From Paenibacillus sp. JDR-2 (GTDB lineage Bacteria; Bacillota; Bacilli; Paenibacillales; Paenibacillaceae), in contig NC_012914.1 in NCBI RefSeq assembly GCF_000023585.1, forward strand, positions 5,153,501-5,217,500: a stretch of DNA of 64,000 bases. The letters run 5' to 3'. The translations under genes were made by a program, and so were the position numbers. Each line of letters opens with the position of its first letter. Position 1 is the first letter of the stretch. The notes beneath the pieces are model-generated. The model ran no database searches. It was not told where the DNA came from and saw nothing but the letters and a program-made list of their open reading frames with translations. Positions 35,170 to 44,743 of the stretch are shown here, piece by piece.

Positions 35170-35358
35170 ATCGACATTCTCATTAATACGGTTGGCGGTT
35201 CAAGCTCCCCTGCCGGCGCCCTCGGAGGCATTCCTTTTGGCCGCCTCGGAATGGCGGAAGAAGTGGTTGAGCTCGCTGCATTCCTGGCTTCGGACCGCGC
35301 TGCCGCTATTCACGGCAGCGAATATGTCATAGACGGAGGCACGATTCCAACCGTTTAA
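35170..35358 (+). pseudogene. Remnant of a short-chain dehydrogenase gene
   Basis: An in-frame 62-codon stretch that reads [14 protein letters not shown], the NNAG-type region of an SDR, and then jumps to [19 protein letters not shown] and YVIDGG, the C-terminal part, ending in TAA. The central part with the catalytic Ser and YxxxK is missing, and a TAG lies two codons before the stretch, so the start is gone too. It faces away from the LysR gene and looks like a large internal deletion of its target. Confidence 0.75.
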
Positions 35359-35447
35359 TTAACTTTTTGCTGCCAAAACGATTCCGGATGCATATGCCCT
35401 CACGTGACGGAAACAATAAGGGAAATTACGGAAGAGATGGTGGCATT

Positions 35448-36995
35448 ATGTACGGAAAATCTCTAACGAGAGGATTTCGGAAGTATCGCGGATCGAAAGC
35501 TCGCACCCAGTCTGCTGAGTCCGATTCGCTGGAGGCCAATCTTAGACTTAATCAGGAGAAACTTAAGCAAATATTCTCGAATACCCCGGACCTGATCCAC
35601 AGGCATTTTATTCTAAAGGCTAATAATCGTCAGGCTCTTCTTGTTTATCTCGAAGGGTTGTCGGATAAAAACGCCATAAATCGCGATATCCTTCGTCCGC
35701 TTAAGCAAGGCACATCGGAGTTAAACGGAGAGAATGATTTCCCGGCAACCATTGGAGAGATACATCGGGTGGGCGATTGGCGGGAGATCGAACGCATGTT
35801 ATTCGCCGGATACAGTATTCTGTTTGTCGATGGGGAAAGCATGGCATACGGATGCGGTACGCAAGGCTGGCCGCAGAGAGCGATTGAGGATCCGCAGTTG
35901 GAAACGTCGCTGAAGGGCGCCCATCAAGGCTTCGTAGAGACCGGAAGCGCCAATATAGCATTAATCCGAAGGTATATCCAAAATAGAGAACTTAAGATTA
36001 AAGAATTCACCGTTGGGGCCAGAAGCCAGACCCGGCTATCGATCCTGTACCTGTCCGACGTAGCTAATGCCCAAACGCTTGGCGTGTTGGAAGATCGAAT
36101 TCGCAAGCTGGACGTGGATGCCGTTATTAATACGGGAGAATTGGCGGAGCTAATCGAAGATTCTCCCTTCTCTCCTTTTCCTCAACTCATATTGACAGAA
36201 CGTCCTGATGCCGCATCGTCCCAGATTCTCCAAGGCAAATTCGTCGTTGTGGTGGATCGTTCGCCAAGCGTGCTGGTTGGTCCTGCGAATTTTATCTCCT
36301 TCTTTCAGAGTGTGGATGACTATAGTACTCGCTGGACAATCGCTACGTTTATTCGGTTTTTGCGGCTTCTTGCCTTCTTTGCCGCCATTCTGCTGCCCGC
36401 AATCTACATCGCGGTGGTATCGTTTCACTTCGAGATCATACCGATGAAGCTGTTGTCGACGATTGGCCAGTCAAGAGCCAAGGTTCCCTTCCCTCCTTAT
36501 ATGGAAGCCGTCTTCATGGAACTGACTCTGGAGATGCTGCGGGAAGCAGGCGTCCGTCTGCCCGCGCCCGTTGGTCAAACGGTCGGTATCGTGGGCGGCA
36601 TCGTCATCGGCCAAGCTATCGTACAGGCTGGCTTAATCAGCAATATTATGGTTGTTGTTGTCGCATTTACAGCCATTTCTTCCTTTATCCTGCCCAATTA
36701 CGATATGGGTGCTGCGGTTCGTCTTGTCCGATTCGCGATGATGCTGTTTGCTTCCCTGTTCGGCTTCGTTGGGATCGTTATTGGACTATTGACCTTGATT
36801 GCCCATCTTCTTTCCCTCCAGTCACTTGGCGTTCCTTACAGCACGCCGTTTGGTCCCGTACGATTCAGCGATTGGAAGGATACGATGATAAGGCTGCCGC
36901 TCTGGCTGATGAAGAATCGTCCAACCAGTTCAAACGCGCAGCAGGACAAAAGGCAAGGCGATACCGGACATCAGGAAGGGGACGAGAGCAAATGA
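35448..36995 (+). CDS. Spore germination protein, GerA family
   Basis: 515 residues. N-terminal soluble domain (about 30-260) then four or five membrane helices (about 295-470), the GerA (PF03323) plan; the motif PFPPYMEAVFMELTLEMLREAG is typical. It is the A subunit of a germinant receptor in the inner spore membrane. The start is uncertain: ATG at 35448 has a weak GGTGG site; further in-frame starts at 35388, 35394 and a TTG at 35367 are possible. First gene of the gerABC-type operon, ATGA overlap with the next gene. Confidence 0.9.
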   Translation: MYGKSLTRGFRKYRGSKARTQSAESDSLEANLRLNQEKLKQIFSNTPDLIHRHFILKANNRQALLVYLEGLSDKNAINRDILRPLKQGTSELNGENDFPATIGEIHRVGDWREIERMLFAGYSILFVDGESMAYGCGTQGWPQRAIEDPQLETSLKGAHQGFVETGSANIALIRRYIQNRELKIKEFTVGARSQTRLSILYLSDVANAQTLGVLEDRIRKLDVDAVINTGELAELIEDSPFSPFPQLILTERPDAASSQILQGKFVVVVDRSPSVLVGPANFISFFQSVDDYSTRWTIATFIRFLRLLAFFAAILLPAIYIAVVSFHFEIIPMKLLSTIGQSRAKVPFPPYMEAVFMELTLEMLREAGVRLPAPVGQTVGIVGGIVIGQAIVQAGLISNIMVVVVAFTAISSFILPNYDMGAAVRLVRFAMMLFASLFGFVGIVIGLLTLIAHLLSLQSLGVPYSTPFGPVRFSDWKDTMIRLPLWLMKNRPTSSNAQQDKRQGDTGHQEGDESK

Positions 36996-38095
36996 ACCGT
37001 TTAGAAAAAAACTCTTTGTCGTTCCTTCAATTCGTATTCATTATCGCGGGTATTCAAATCAGTATTGCCGTTCTCTCGACACCAAGAGAAGTATCCCGTG
37101 TCGCGGGAACGGATGGCTGGATCACGATTATAATCGGTTGGTTGATCACAATCATACCCAGCCTGCTGATCTTTAAGATTATGCAGCGCAGCTCCGGGGG
37201 CACCATCCTGGATCTGCTGCAGCAGAGGCTCGGCCGGTGGATAGCCGTTCTCTTTGCTCTAATTATGGCGGCATATCTCGGAGCTATGGCCTATATCGGA
37301 TTACTCCGAACTTTGCTGATCATCCGCGTATGGTTATTGCAGAATACGTCTCCATTCGTCGTGCTGCTTCTGCTGTTTATTCCGACTTACATCGTCGCGA
37401 GGGAAGGACCCAAGCTGCTCGGACGATTTGCCGAGGTGATATTCTATTTTTTATTTTGGCTACCTTTGGTTTATTTGCTCCCCATGAAGCAAGGCCGATG
37501 GTTAAACCTTATTCCCATAGCAAAGGAAGGATGGGGGCCAATCTTCTCAGCGGTGCCAGGCGTTCTTTTTGCCTATACGGGCTTTACCGTCGCTTACTTC
37601 CTGTATCCTCACTTGACGAACAAGAAGTATGCCGGAGCTGGGCTCCTGCTTGCCAGCACGATTACGATGGCTACCAATTTGCTTATTGCGCTCGTCTGCT
37701 TCATGTATTTCAGCCCAAACGAGATGGTAGAGATTAATCAGCCCGTCATTACCGTCCTTAAGACGATTCAATTCAAGTTTGTGGAAAGAATCGAGGTTAT
37801 TTTTATCTCACTCTACATCGGGATCTATTCCTTGGTTTGGATCCCCTGTCTTTACGTTACGGCTTATTGCCTGAATTGGGCGAGGAACGGCGCCGGCGAG
37901 AGGAGCTATCTGATTGGTCTGCTTATCTTTATCGGGGTTGGAACCTACTTCTTCATCCCGACCTTCAACCAAAGCGATTGGCTGGAGCATAACTTAACCA
38001 AATCCGGAATCGCTGTCGAATATTTACTCCCCATAGCGGTTTGGATCTGTCTCGTCATTAATGAACGGTTGCGACAAGAGGGGCAGCCGGGATGA
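36992..38095 (+). CDS. Spore germination protein, GerB family
   Basis: 367 residues, ten membrane helices, amino-acid-permease-like (spore permease family, PF03845). It is the B subunit of the germinant receptor. The ATG overlaps the gerA-like stop (ATGA); AAGGGG lies before it. The N-terminus SLSFLQFVFIIAGIQISIAVLSTPRE is characteristic. Confidence 0.9.
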   Translation: MNRLEKNSLSFLQFVFIIAGIQISIAVLSTPREVSRVAGTDGWITIIIGWLITIIPSLLIFKIMQRSSGGTILDLLQQRLGRWIAVLFALIMAAYLGAMAYIGLLRTLLIIRVWLLQNTSPFVVLLLLFIPTYIVAREGPKLLGRFAEVIFYFLFWLPLVYLLPMKQGRWLNLIPIAKEGWGPIFSAVPGVLFAYTGFTVAYFLYPHLTNKKYAGAGLLLASTITMATNLLIALVCFMYFSPNEMVEINQPVITVLKTIQFKFVERIEVIFISLYIGIYSLVWIPCLYVTAYCLNWARNGAGERSYLIGLLIFIGVGTYFFIPTFNQSDWLEHNLTKSGIAVEYLLPIAVWICLVINERLRQEGQPG

Positions 38096-39216
38096 GGAAA
38101 ACGATGAGGATTACAACAATTCTTCTTCTGTTTATTCTCTTGCTTCCCGGGTGCGGAGATAAGATTGATCTCGAAGAAGCGGCAGTACCGCTAGCCGCGG
38201 GCATTGATCTCGATAAGAATAATAAGCTGCGGTTTTACGTCTCCAACCCGGTATTCGGGGATAAGAGCAATGACGTGCAGCAATACAATATTCCGCTATC
38301 CAGCCTCCGTGAATCAAGAAGCTTGCAGGATGCTTACACTTCCGGAGCACTGGAAGGGAGGAATTATCAGGTTTTGATCGTTGGACGAAAGCTGCTGCAG
38401 CACGAGGACTGGTTTAAAATTTTGGACGTCATTTTCCGGGATGCGCGAAATACCGTTCTCGACCGAATGGTCGCCTTCGACGGCCCCGTGGAAGAAATGT
38501 TTGCTGTTAAACCGAAAGAGCAGCCTCCCTTGCCCGTTCTATTGCGCGGGATGGTTGATTCCAAGAGCAAACGGGGAACAACGGTACTCACTACCGTTCA
38601 GGACATGCACCGGCAAACGTTCGAAGAAGGGCTTACGCCAAGTTTGAGCGAAGTCGATTATGACTCCATGCAGAAAAGCTTTCGTTTAATAGGAACGGCC
38701 TTATTAACGCATAAGGGGAAATATGCAGCCTCGCTTGGCTATCAAGAGAGCGTACTGTTAAACCTGTTGAAGAAAAAAGCAGCCAAAGGGGTTACTCTTT
38801 CCTTCGCCATTCCCGGGGAGCCTAATGCAGACGTCTTCGAATTGGACAAGGCTAGCTTCGGGATTCGGAAGATCGATACGAAGATTAAATCTTCCTATTC
38901 GGATGATCGGTTCCGGTTCCGGGTACAAATGAAGGTGTCGGCGGCTTTGACGGAACAGCTGTTCAAGTACGATATCCAAAACAATGCGGATATGCTTGAG
39001 ACGCAACTCACGCAGCAAATGCAGGATCAGTTGGAGAAATTAATTCGCAAATTCCAACGTGATCGAATCGATCCGGTGGGGTTCGGTATTTATGCTCGCG
39101 CATTCCAATACCAACATTTCAAATCCTTTGAGGATGAGTGGGGAGAAGCCTTCTCGCATGCGGAGGTTGATTTCGACGTTCGCGTTAAAATCATCTCCAT
39201 GGGCACCATCAGATGA
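38092..39216 (+). CDS. Spore germination lipoprotein, GerC family
   Basis: 374 residues. Lipoprotein signal with LLPGC (Cys 21), then the GerC (PF05504) N- and C-terminal domains; NPVFGDKS and QYNIPLSSLRESRSLQDAY are typical of the first. The C subunit of the receptor, on the outer face of the inner spore membrane. Starts by overlapping the gerB-like stop, after GAGGGG. No terminator is clear after it; a weak hairpin (39229-39288) follows. Confidence 0.9.
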   Translation: MRKTMRITTILLLFILLLPGCGDKIDLEEAAVPLAAGIDLDKNNKLRFYVSNPVFGDKSNDVQQYNIPLSSLRESRSLQDAYTSGALEGRNYQVLIVGRKLLQHEDWFKILDVIFRDARNTVLDRMVAFDGPVEEMFAVKPKEQPPLPVLLRGMVDSKSKRGTTVLTTVQDMHRQTFEEGLTPSLSEVDYDSMQKSFRLIGTALLTHKGKYAASLGYQESVLLNLLKKKAAKGVTLSFAIPGEPNADVFELDKASFGIRKIDTKIKSSYSDDRFRFRVQMKVSAALTEQLFKYDIQNNADMLETQLTQQMQDQLEKLIRKFQRDRIDPVGFGIYARAFQYQHFKSFEDEWGEAFSHAEVDFDVRVKIISMGTIR

Positions 39217-39309
39217 ATTAGCCTGATTATGAACTGCGTCTCTAAAAGCAAGATCGTATTAAACCTTATAGAGCATGCAGTTCATATCTTCCGGCTGCCG
39301 ATTCATCCT

Positions 39310-40185
39310 TTATTTCGCTGGCTCGTAATGCACATGCACTTCAAGCACTTCCGAAGTTTTTTTCAATTCATTCTCTACTTCTGTCGCTACATCATGCGCT
39401 TTATGGAAATCGAGGTTTTTATCGATCGACAAAACCACGTCAATCACGGCATTGCTGCCATAGTTCCTAGCCTTCAGATCCTTAACATCCTCAACTCCCT
39501 CAACTTGCTTTGCCTTTTCTTTGAAGTCCTGTAGAGCTGCCTCGTCAAAACCGTCCGATAAGTGGTGGGAGGCTTCACGGAAAATATCCCATGCCGTTTT
39601 ACAAATAATGAGTCCAACCGCGACAGCTGTAACGGGATCAAGCCAAGGCAGTTTAAACTGAGAACCAACAATGCCAATCACCGCGCCTATGCTCACCAAA
39701 GCATCCGAGATGTTGTCCTTGGCAGCAGCCATAACGGCATGGCTTTTAATTTTTCTAGCCAGATTGATATTGTAACGATAAACAACGTACATAACCGCCG
39801 CGCAAAATAACCCTGTCCACACCGCAATGAAGTCAGGGGATTGCTCGCTGCCTCTAAATACGGATGAAACCGCATTTATTAACACCTCTATACCAACCGC
39901 CATCATAATAAAAGAAGCGATTAAGGAGGCGATAGTCTCCGATTTCCAGTGGCCGTAAGGATGATCTTCATCAGCCGGCTTTTGAGCTAGTTTTAAACCA
40001 ATAAGCACTGCTATAGAGGCTACGATATCCGTTGCATTGTTTAACCCGTCCGCTTTTAATGCTTCCGATCCCGAGATATTTCCTATGATCAATTTGAGCG
40101 CGGATAAACAGATATAAGCAATAATGCTGACAATAGCTCCACGTTCGCCCATTTTAAGATTTTCATAACGTTGTTGCTGCTCCAT
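39310..40185 (-). CDS. Cation diffusion facilitator (CDF) metal exporter
   Basis: 291 residues. Six membrane helices with the metal-binding HD/DD patterns of CDF proteins: ADGLNNATD in the second helix and SHAVMAAAKDNISD in the fifth, then a cytoplasmic domain with HVHYEPAK at the end. CDF proteins expel Zn2+, Mn2+, Co2+ or Fe2+ in exchange for protons; NATD and KDNISD resemble the manganese-type (MneP/MneS) members. ATG 13 bases after GGGAG, a long spacing. Substrate not provable from sequence. Confidence 0.87.
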   Translation of the reverse strand: MEQQQRYENLKMGERGAIVSIIAYICLSALKLIIGNISGSEALKADGLNNATDIVASIAVLIGLKLAQKPADEDHPYGHWKSETIASLIASFIMMAVGIEVLINAVSSVFRGSEQSPDFIAVWTGLFCAAVMYVVYRYNINLARKIKSHAVMAAAKDNISDALVSIGAVIGIVGSQFKLPWLDPVTAVAVGLIICKTAWDIFREASHHLSDGFDEAALQDFKEKAKQVEGVEDVKDLKARNYGSNAVIDVVLSIDKNLDFHKAHDVATEVENELKKTSEVLEVHVHYEPAK

Positions 40186-40343
40186 GCTTCTCAGAAAACT
40201 CCCTTCGGCTTATCCATGACTTTATCAATAGTATCAGCCAAAGTTTAAGTGGGTCTAGAGAAACGTTTTTTCAATAAGCGAACATTGTAAACCGGGACAA
40301 ACTATTTTTACTGAAGCTATTTTTATTGCGGTAAGGCAACATA

Positions 40344-40378
40344 TAAAAATGGCAACGGATAGGAGTCCCGCTGCCATT
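40344..40378 (-). terminator. Terminator after the epimerase gene
   Basis: Imperfect hairpin AATGGCAACGG with CCGCTGCCATT; on the minus strand five T follow. It lies 15 bases after the epimerase stop. Confidence 0.65.
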
Positions 40379-40393
40379 CACGTATTTGAACCA

Positions 40394-41263
40394 TCAATTC
40401 GGAAGTTCGGAAGGCACGACAAGGCCATGTATTTCAAGCCCCTGTTCATTCCGTTGCTTTAGATCCCGCAGGAAATCGATAAAGCCAACCCGAGGCTGCC
40501 ACCCCATAACCCGTTTCGCTTCGGATAAATCATGCTGCTCAACTTCCTTTGGCAATTCGATGCCGTAGGTCTCCAGCAATTTGACACTTCCCGGAAACTG
40601 CTGTTCGCACCACTCCGCCCCTAATCGCGCAAAATCGGACCGCACATGCTCGGGCATGCCATGGCTCGTATGGATAATCGTCTGGAACAGTCCGAACTTT
40701 TCCGCAGCCGCCGCTTCGAGCGCCATAACCGTCGCCGAAGCAATGTCCCTGCGGTCAACGCCGTTGCGCAGCAGTCTAGCTCCGAATTCCAGATACGGTC
40801 TAGGGATAAATTCATGATAACGGAGCATCGCGATGGAGGCGCCCGTCATCTCATGATAGGCTCGGCAAAGATCTTCGCCTATTACCTTGCTGACGCCATA
40901 GACAGATCCCCAGCCATAAGCCATCGACGATGCGTAAACTATTGAACGAATACCTTCTTTTCTGCATGCTTCCAATACATTGTAGGTACCGTCCACGTTA
41001 ACCGCGAAAATCGTATCGTCGCTGACAGGCGGTTGATGGGCGCAATGCCAAGCCGCTAAATGAATAACTCCGTCCATCCCCCGTACGGCCTGCTGAACAT
41101 CCGAGACCGTCCGCGTATCGCAACGGACAAATTCGGCTTCCCCCTCATTTATTGCCCCGGAAGGCATAACATCCGCCATTCTCACTTGATGGCCCGCTTG
41201 CAGCAGCTCCCGGCATACCGCTTGTCCCGCATTGCCGGATGCACCGGTTACAAGTACTTTCAT
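40394..41263 (-). CDS. NAD-dependent epimerase/dehydratase family protein
   Basis: 289 residues, extended SDR fold. Glycine-rich NAD site GASGNAGQAV at the N-terminus, catalytic YGVSK with the upstream SS of VYASSMAYGW, and AAWHC in the middle. Acts on a sugar or sugar-nucleotide, but the substrate is not identifiable. ATG after GGGAGGAG. Lies 27 bases behind the aldo/keto reductase, same strand; the pair is divergent from an HxlR regulator. Confidence 0.85.
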   Translation of the reverse strand: MKVLVTGASGNAGQAVCRELLQAGHQVRMADVMPSGAINEGEAEFVRCDTRTVSDVQQAVRGMDGVIHLAAWHCAHQPPVSDDTIFAVNVDGTYNVLEACRKEGIRSIVYASSMAYGWGSVYGVSKVIGEDLCRAYHEMTGASIAMLRYHEFIPRPYLEFGARLLRNGVDRRDIASATVMALEAAAAEKFGLFQTIIHTSHGMPEHVRSDFARLGAEWCEQQFPGSVKLLETYGIELPKEVEQHDLSEAKRVMGWQPRVGFIDFLRDLKQRNEQGLEIHGLVVPSELPN

Positions 41264-41290
41264 CGTTTGACGCTCCTCCCTATGAAGTGG

Positions 41291-42217
41291 CTAAATTTGT
41301 TCGATGATCTTCCAATCATCCTCAGATAATAGCGGCCGAACAGAGGCGGATACATTTTGAGCTGCTTGTTCCGCCGTCTTTGCACCTGGAATCGCAACGG
41401 AAACCGCCGGGTGATTCAGCACGTAACGGAGAGCAGCCTGCGACAAGGTACGTTCATCATTCACAAGCCCCCTAAGCGCTTCCACTTTGGCAAGGCTCTC
41501 AACAAACCAAGGTTCCTTTGGCCAATTCCTCCGGATGTCGCCGTCAACAAAAGTCGTTTCTCTATTAAACTTCCCCGTTAGAATTCCCATCCGCAACGGA
41601 CCTCTAACAACGGCAGCGATGCCATGCTGCTGCAGGTAAGGCAGTACCTCGGTTTCAACAGACCGGTTCAGGATGCTGTAATCGAGCTGCACGGCATCCA
41701 AGCTGCCATCCCGGTTGAAATGTTTTATGTAATCGAAGTTCTCGGTGGAGACGCCAGCGGCTTTTACTTTGCCGTCTTGTTTCAACTGCCGGAAAGCTTC
41801 CATGAAGGCTTCCGTCTCCTCTTCTTTATCCCACCACAGATGACAGAAATAAACATCGATATAATCCGTGCCTAAACGTTGCAGGCTGTTCTCGAACGCT
41901 TCGATGACTTTGGAAGGCCGATCATAGACTGCCTCTCCCTTTGGGTCGCGGTGATGTCCCATTAATCCCCCTTTGGTTGAAATAACGAGCTTATCCCGCC
42001 TGCCCTCGATCAGCTTGGCCACCAGCTTTTCACTCCGGCCATCGCCATAAACATCCGCCGTATCAATAAAGTTGACACCTTTCTCAACTGCCGCTTCCAT
42101 TGCCCGCAAGGATTGGTTATCATCAACCGGTCCCCATGCATCGCCACCGATTGCCCATGCTCCAAAACCGATCTCGGATACTTCAATTCCCGTTTTGCCC
42201 AGCTTTCTCGTATACAT
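41291..42217 (-). CDS. Aldo/keto reductase
   Basis: 308 residues, (beta/alpha)8 barrel. Catalytic tetrad positions visible: D in FIDTADVYG, Y in the same motif, K in STKGG and H in FCHLWW; the C-terminal NADPH region AIPGAKTAEQAAQN is intact. Resembles IolS/YajO-type reductases. ATG after AAGGAGGTT. Divergent from the HxlR gene with a 23-bp palindrome between them, so likely induced by it. Confidence 0.9.
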   Translation of the reverse strand: MYTRKLGKTGIEVSEIGFGAWAIGGDAWGPVDDNQSLRAMEAAVEKGVNFIDTADVYGDGRSEKLVAKLIEGRRDKLVISTKGGLMGHHRDPKGEAVYDRPSKVIEAFENSLQRLGTDYIDVYFCHLWWDKEEETEAFMEAFRQLKQDGKVKAAGVSTENFDYIKHFNRDGSLDAVQLDYSILNRSVETEVLPYLQQHGIAAVVRGPLRMGILTGKFNRETTFVDGDIRRNWPKEPWFVESLAKVEALRGLVNDERTLSQAALRYVLNHPAVSVAIPGAKTAEQAAQNVSASVRPLLSEDDWKIIEQI

Positions 42218-42338
42218 AACGAACCTCCTTAGGATAACGTTCTGCCCTATCTTAATCGATCTTCAACGTTTCCGTAAGTACGCACTTTAACCATAGTTTG
42301 TTACCTTGCGGTGACTATTGGGAGGAAAATCGCCCTGC

Positions 42339-42361
42339 TTCTTCGAATACTATTCGAAGAA
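42339..42361. promoter_or_regulatory. 23-bp perfect palindrome, candidate HxlR operator
   Basis: TTCTTCGAATA-C-TATTCGAAGAA, 11-bp perfect arms around one base. It lies between the divergent aldo/keto reductase and HxlR genes, 32 bases before the HxlR start. Confidence 0.65.
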
Positions 42362-42392
42362 ATGTTCACCTAAACATAGGAGGCAACCATCA

Positions 42393-42707
42393 ATGGGAAA
42401 CCCAGAAATCTATGAATGCGAGATTGAGAAGTCATTACGAATCATTGGCGGCAAATGGTCTTTTCTTGTCATTCGCGAGCTATTCTTTCATGGAACGAAA
42501 AGATTCACCGAGCTTAAAACCGCTATTCATGGGATCAGCTCCAAATCTCTCACGGAGACGCTTCGACACCTGGAGGAAAATCAGGTCGTCATTCGCAGTA
42601 TCCATGCTACCGTCCCGCCGACAGTTGAATACCGGCTTACAGCCAAGGGAGAGGCATTCAGCGGCATTTTGCTCGAGATGAAAAAATGGGTCCGCGACTG
42701 GGCTTAA
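42393..42707 (+). CDS. HxlR-family regulator
   Basis: 104 residues, winged helix. Family marks: CEIEKSLRIIGGKWSFLVIREL at the start, FTELKTAIHGISSKSLTETLRHLEE in the recognition part, YRLTAKGEAF in the wing. The first Cys near residue 8 (ECEIEKS) is the redox-sensing position in HypR/HxlR relatives. ATG after AGGAGG. Probably senses reactive aldehydes or oxidants and controls the divergent reductase. Confidence 0.9.
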   Translation: MGNPEIYECEIEKSLRIIGGKWSFLVIRELFFHGTKRFTELKTAIHGISSKSLTETLRHLEENQVVIRSIHATVPPTVEYRLTAKGEAFSGILLEMKKWVRDWA

Positions 42708-42751
42708 TCTACCTGCCGAAATGATAGATGATAAAAACGATCTACTGATAA

Positions 42752-42785
42752 TAAAAACAGCGGCCGGCAATTGCCGGCTGCTGTC
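42752..42785 (-). terminator. Terminator after the DUF1349 gene
   Basis: Hairpin ACAGCGGCCGGC/GCCGGCTGCTGT with an AATT loop; on the minus strand five T follow. Confidence 0.75.
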
Positions 42786-42797
42786 CTGTCCCAAACC

Positions 42798-43385
42798 TTA
42801 TTTACCCATGCGGATATTTTTGACCGTTTTTCTTTCAATGGTCAGATTTTCATAAATTCTTTTGCCGCCGTTTCCTAACGGCGCTTGTGCCAATAAACCG
42901 ACTTTAACGGTTTCATCCGCAGGCAAGGCGAAAAATCTCATCATATAAAAATTTTCGCCATCCGTAGAATAGTGGAAGGCAAAGGAATTTCCGCTCCTGC
43001 AAACTTGCAGCCATACCGTATTATCATCGATGTTGCAGCCGTTCGCATCATCCGATTCTTCCTTCGTAACAACGCTAACAACCGCGTGAGTATCAAAATC
43101 AGTCAATTCAAAGCAAGCCTTTGCCCAATGCGTGAGATCCTTCATTACCATAATGGAAGAAGAATCGTATGTATCTTTGAAATCATGCGACACCTTCACC
43201 CGCATAACAAAATCCCCGGATATATTCGTATAGTAAAACGGCGCATTGCATAGTGATTCCGGCGTGATCCCTTCATCTGCTACTGCTCCAGGGTTAATGA
43301 AAAAGTCGCTCTTCTCTGTCGCCTGAATCTCTATTCTTCCATCCGTTTCAATGATTTCGCTCTCATTCATCCATTCAAAATTCAT
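42798..43385 (-). CDS. DUF1349-domain protein
   Basis: 195 residues without signal peptide. The beta-sandwich pattern (NAPFYYTNISGDFVMRVKVSH, ASDANGCNIDDNTVWLQVCRSGNSFAFHYSTDGENF-type phrase) matches DUF1349, a concanavalin A-like fold thought to bind or act on sugars. ATG after GGAGG. Upstream lies TTACTT-ATAA-AAGTAA (43414-43429), a possible operator. Function unknown. Confidence 0.85.
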   Translation of the reverse strand: MNFEWMNESEIIETDGRIEIQATEKSDFFINPGAVADEGITPESLCNAPFYYTNISGDFVMRVKVSHDFKDTYDSSSIMVMKDLTHWAKACFELTDFDTHAVVSVVTKEESDDANGCNIDDNTVWLQVCRSGNSFAFHYSTDGENFYMMRFFALPADETVKVGLLAQAPLGNGGKRIYENLTIERKTVKNIRMGK

Positions 43386-43483
43386 TGTTCTACCTCCAAT
43401 TCATTAATGGAAATTACTTATAAAAGTAACACATTAAGTAATTAAAGGCACTACAAATATATGAATCGTTTGGCAGAGCTACC

Positions 43484-44620
43484 TTATGACAAGCAAGAGT
43501 ACACGATGTTTTTTAATCGGGGATGCACGTAAGGCTCCTGATTGTTCACCAAATGCTGCGCATACATGACGGTCAGCCGCGACTCTGGATCGATGATCGC
43601 GTAACAGCCGCCCGCTCCGCTCCAGCCGAATTCACCAAGCGAGGACAGGGAGCCGCTCCCCGATTTAGAGATATGAGTTCTTACGCCAAGACCATAACCG
43701 TAACCGGCATGATGCGCCCAGTTATAGTCGCTCCGCGTATGCCCGGTCAGATGGTCAGCCCTCATCAGATCAACGCTGGCGGCTGACAAGATGCGCACGC
43801 CTTCCGGGCTTGTGCCGCGATTGGTCAACATGTTCAGGAAAAGCGAATAATCGCTTACGGTTGACAGCAGGCCGGCACCGCCGCTCTCGAATTCCGTTCC
43901 GATGCGGTACCAGTCTCCGTCCATAAGAACAGCCTTGCCTTGTGTATCGTCATAAACATATTGTGGTGCAAGCCGGCTGCGTTGCTCATCAGAAAGGTTG
44001 AAGCCGGTATCGAGCATGCCTAGCGGCTCCGTAATCTCTTCGCGCACGTAGGTGCCGAACCGCCTTCCGTCAATCTCCTCAACAAGCGCTGCAAGAACGT
44101 CATGACAGAGGCTGTAGTTCCACCGGGTCCCCGGCTCGAATAGCAGCGGCTCCTTAGCGAGAGCCTTCGCAAAATCCCGGGTCGGCAGCCGGCCGTTTGT
44201 ACGCTCCGCAGCTTCCTTTATGGAAGGTGAAACGAGATCGTAGGAAAATCCAGCCGTCATTGCAAACAAGTCTCGCACGGTAATCGGACGCTCCGACAAC
44301 TCCGTTGTACTCTCATCGTCGCTCTGCTTCTTTTTAACTGCCATCTCCCTGAACTCAGGCAAATAATCGGAGATCGGATCGCCGAGCAGAATCGCTCCCT
44401 TTTCAACCAGCTGAAGGGCAGCCGCGCACGTTAGTATTTTCGTAAGCGAATAAAGATAGATAATTCCGTTCTCGTCTACCGGAGTCTTCGCTTCCAGATC
44501 AGTGTAGCCGGTGCGATAGCGGAAAACCGTCTCATTGCGATGCATAACAAGCACTTCCGCCCATGGAATGCGCCAGGCGGTGATGCGATCGATAAATCGG
44601 GAAAGCGGTGTAAAGTCCAT
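43484..44620 (-). CDS. Serine hydrolase, beta-lactamase/penicillin-binding fold
   Basis: 378 residues. Class C-like marks: SLTK (S-x-x-K, nucleophile Ser about residue 58), YSL in WNYSLCHDV as the Y-x-N/S motif, and HAGYGYGLG as the H-x-G motif. No signal peptide, so it is a cytoplasmic esterase or peptidase of the EstB type rather than an antibiotic-resistance enzyme. ATG after GAGGATGAGG. Divergent from the small protein at 44744. Confidence 0.87.
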   Translation of the reverse strand: MDFTPLSRFIDRITAWRIPWAEVLVMHRNETVFRYRTGYTDLEAKTPVDENGIIYLYSLTKILTCAAALQLVEKGAILLGDPISDYLPEFREMAVKKKQSDDESTTELSERPITVRDLFAMTAGFSYDLVSPSIKEAAERTNGRLPTRDFAKALAKEPLLFEPGTRWNYSLCHDVLAALVEEIDGRRFGTYVREEITEPLGMLDTGFNLSDEQRSRLAPQYVYDDTQGKAVLMDGDWYRIGTEFESGGAGLLSTVSDYSLFLNMLTNRGTSPEGVRILSAASVDLMRADHLTGHTRSDYNWAHHAGYGYGLGVRTHISKSGSGSLSSLGEFGWSGAGGCYAIIDPESRLTVMYAQHLVNNQEPYVHPRLKNIVYSCLS

Positions 44621-44743
44621 AATTCCTCATCCTCTACTAAAGGTCTCCCTCTTATTATTGTACAGGGAAGCTTTTCCTGCAAACCGTTTGAGAACAGTGA
44701 AAAACAGGGTAAGCATTCCTATAAACGATGGGAGGTGACAGCG

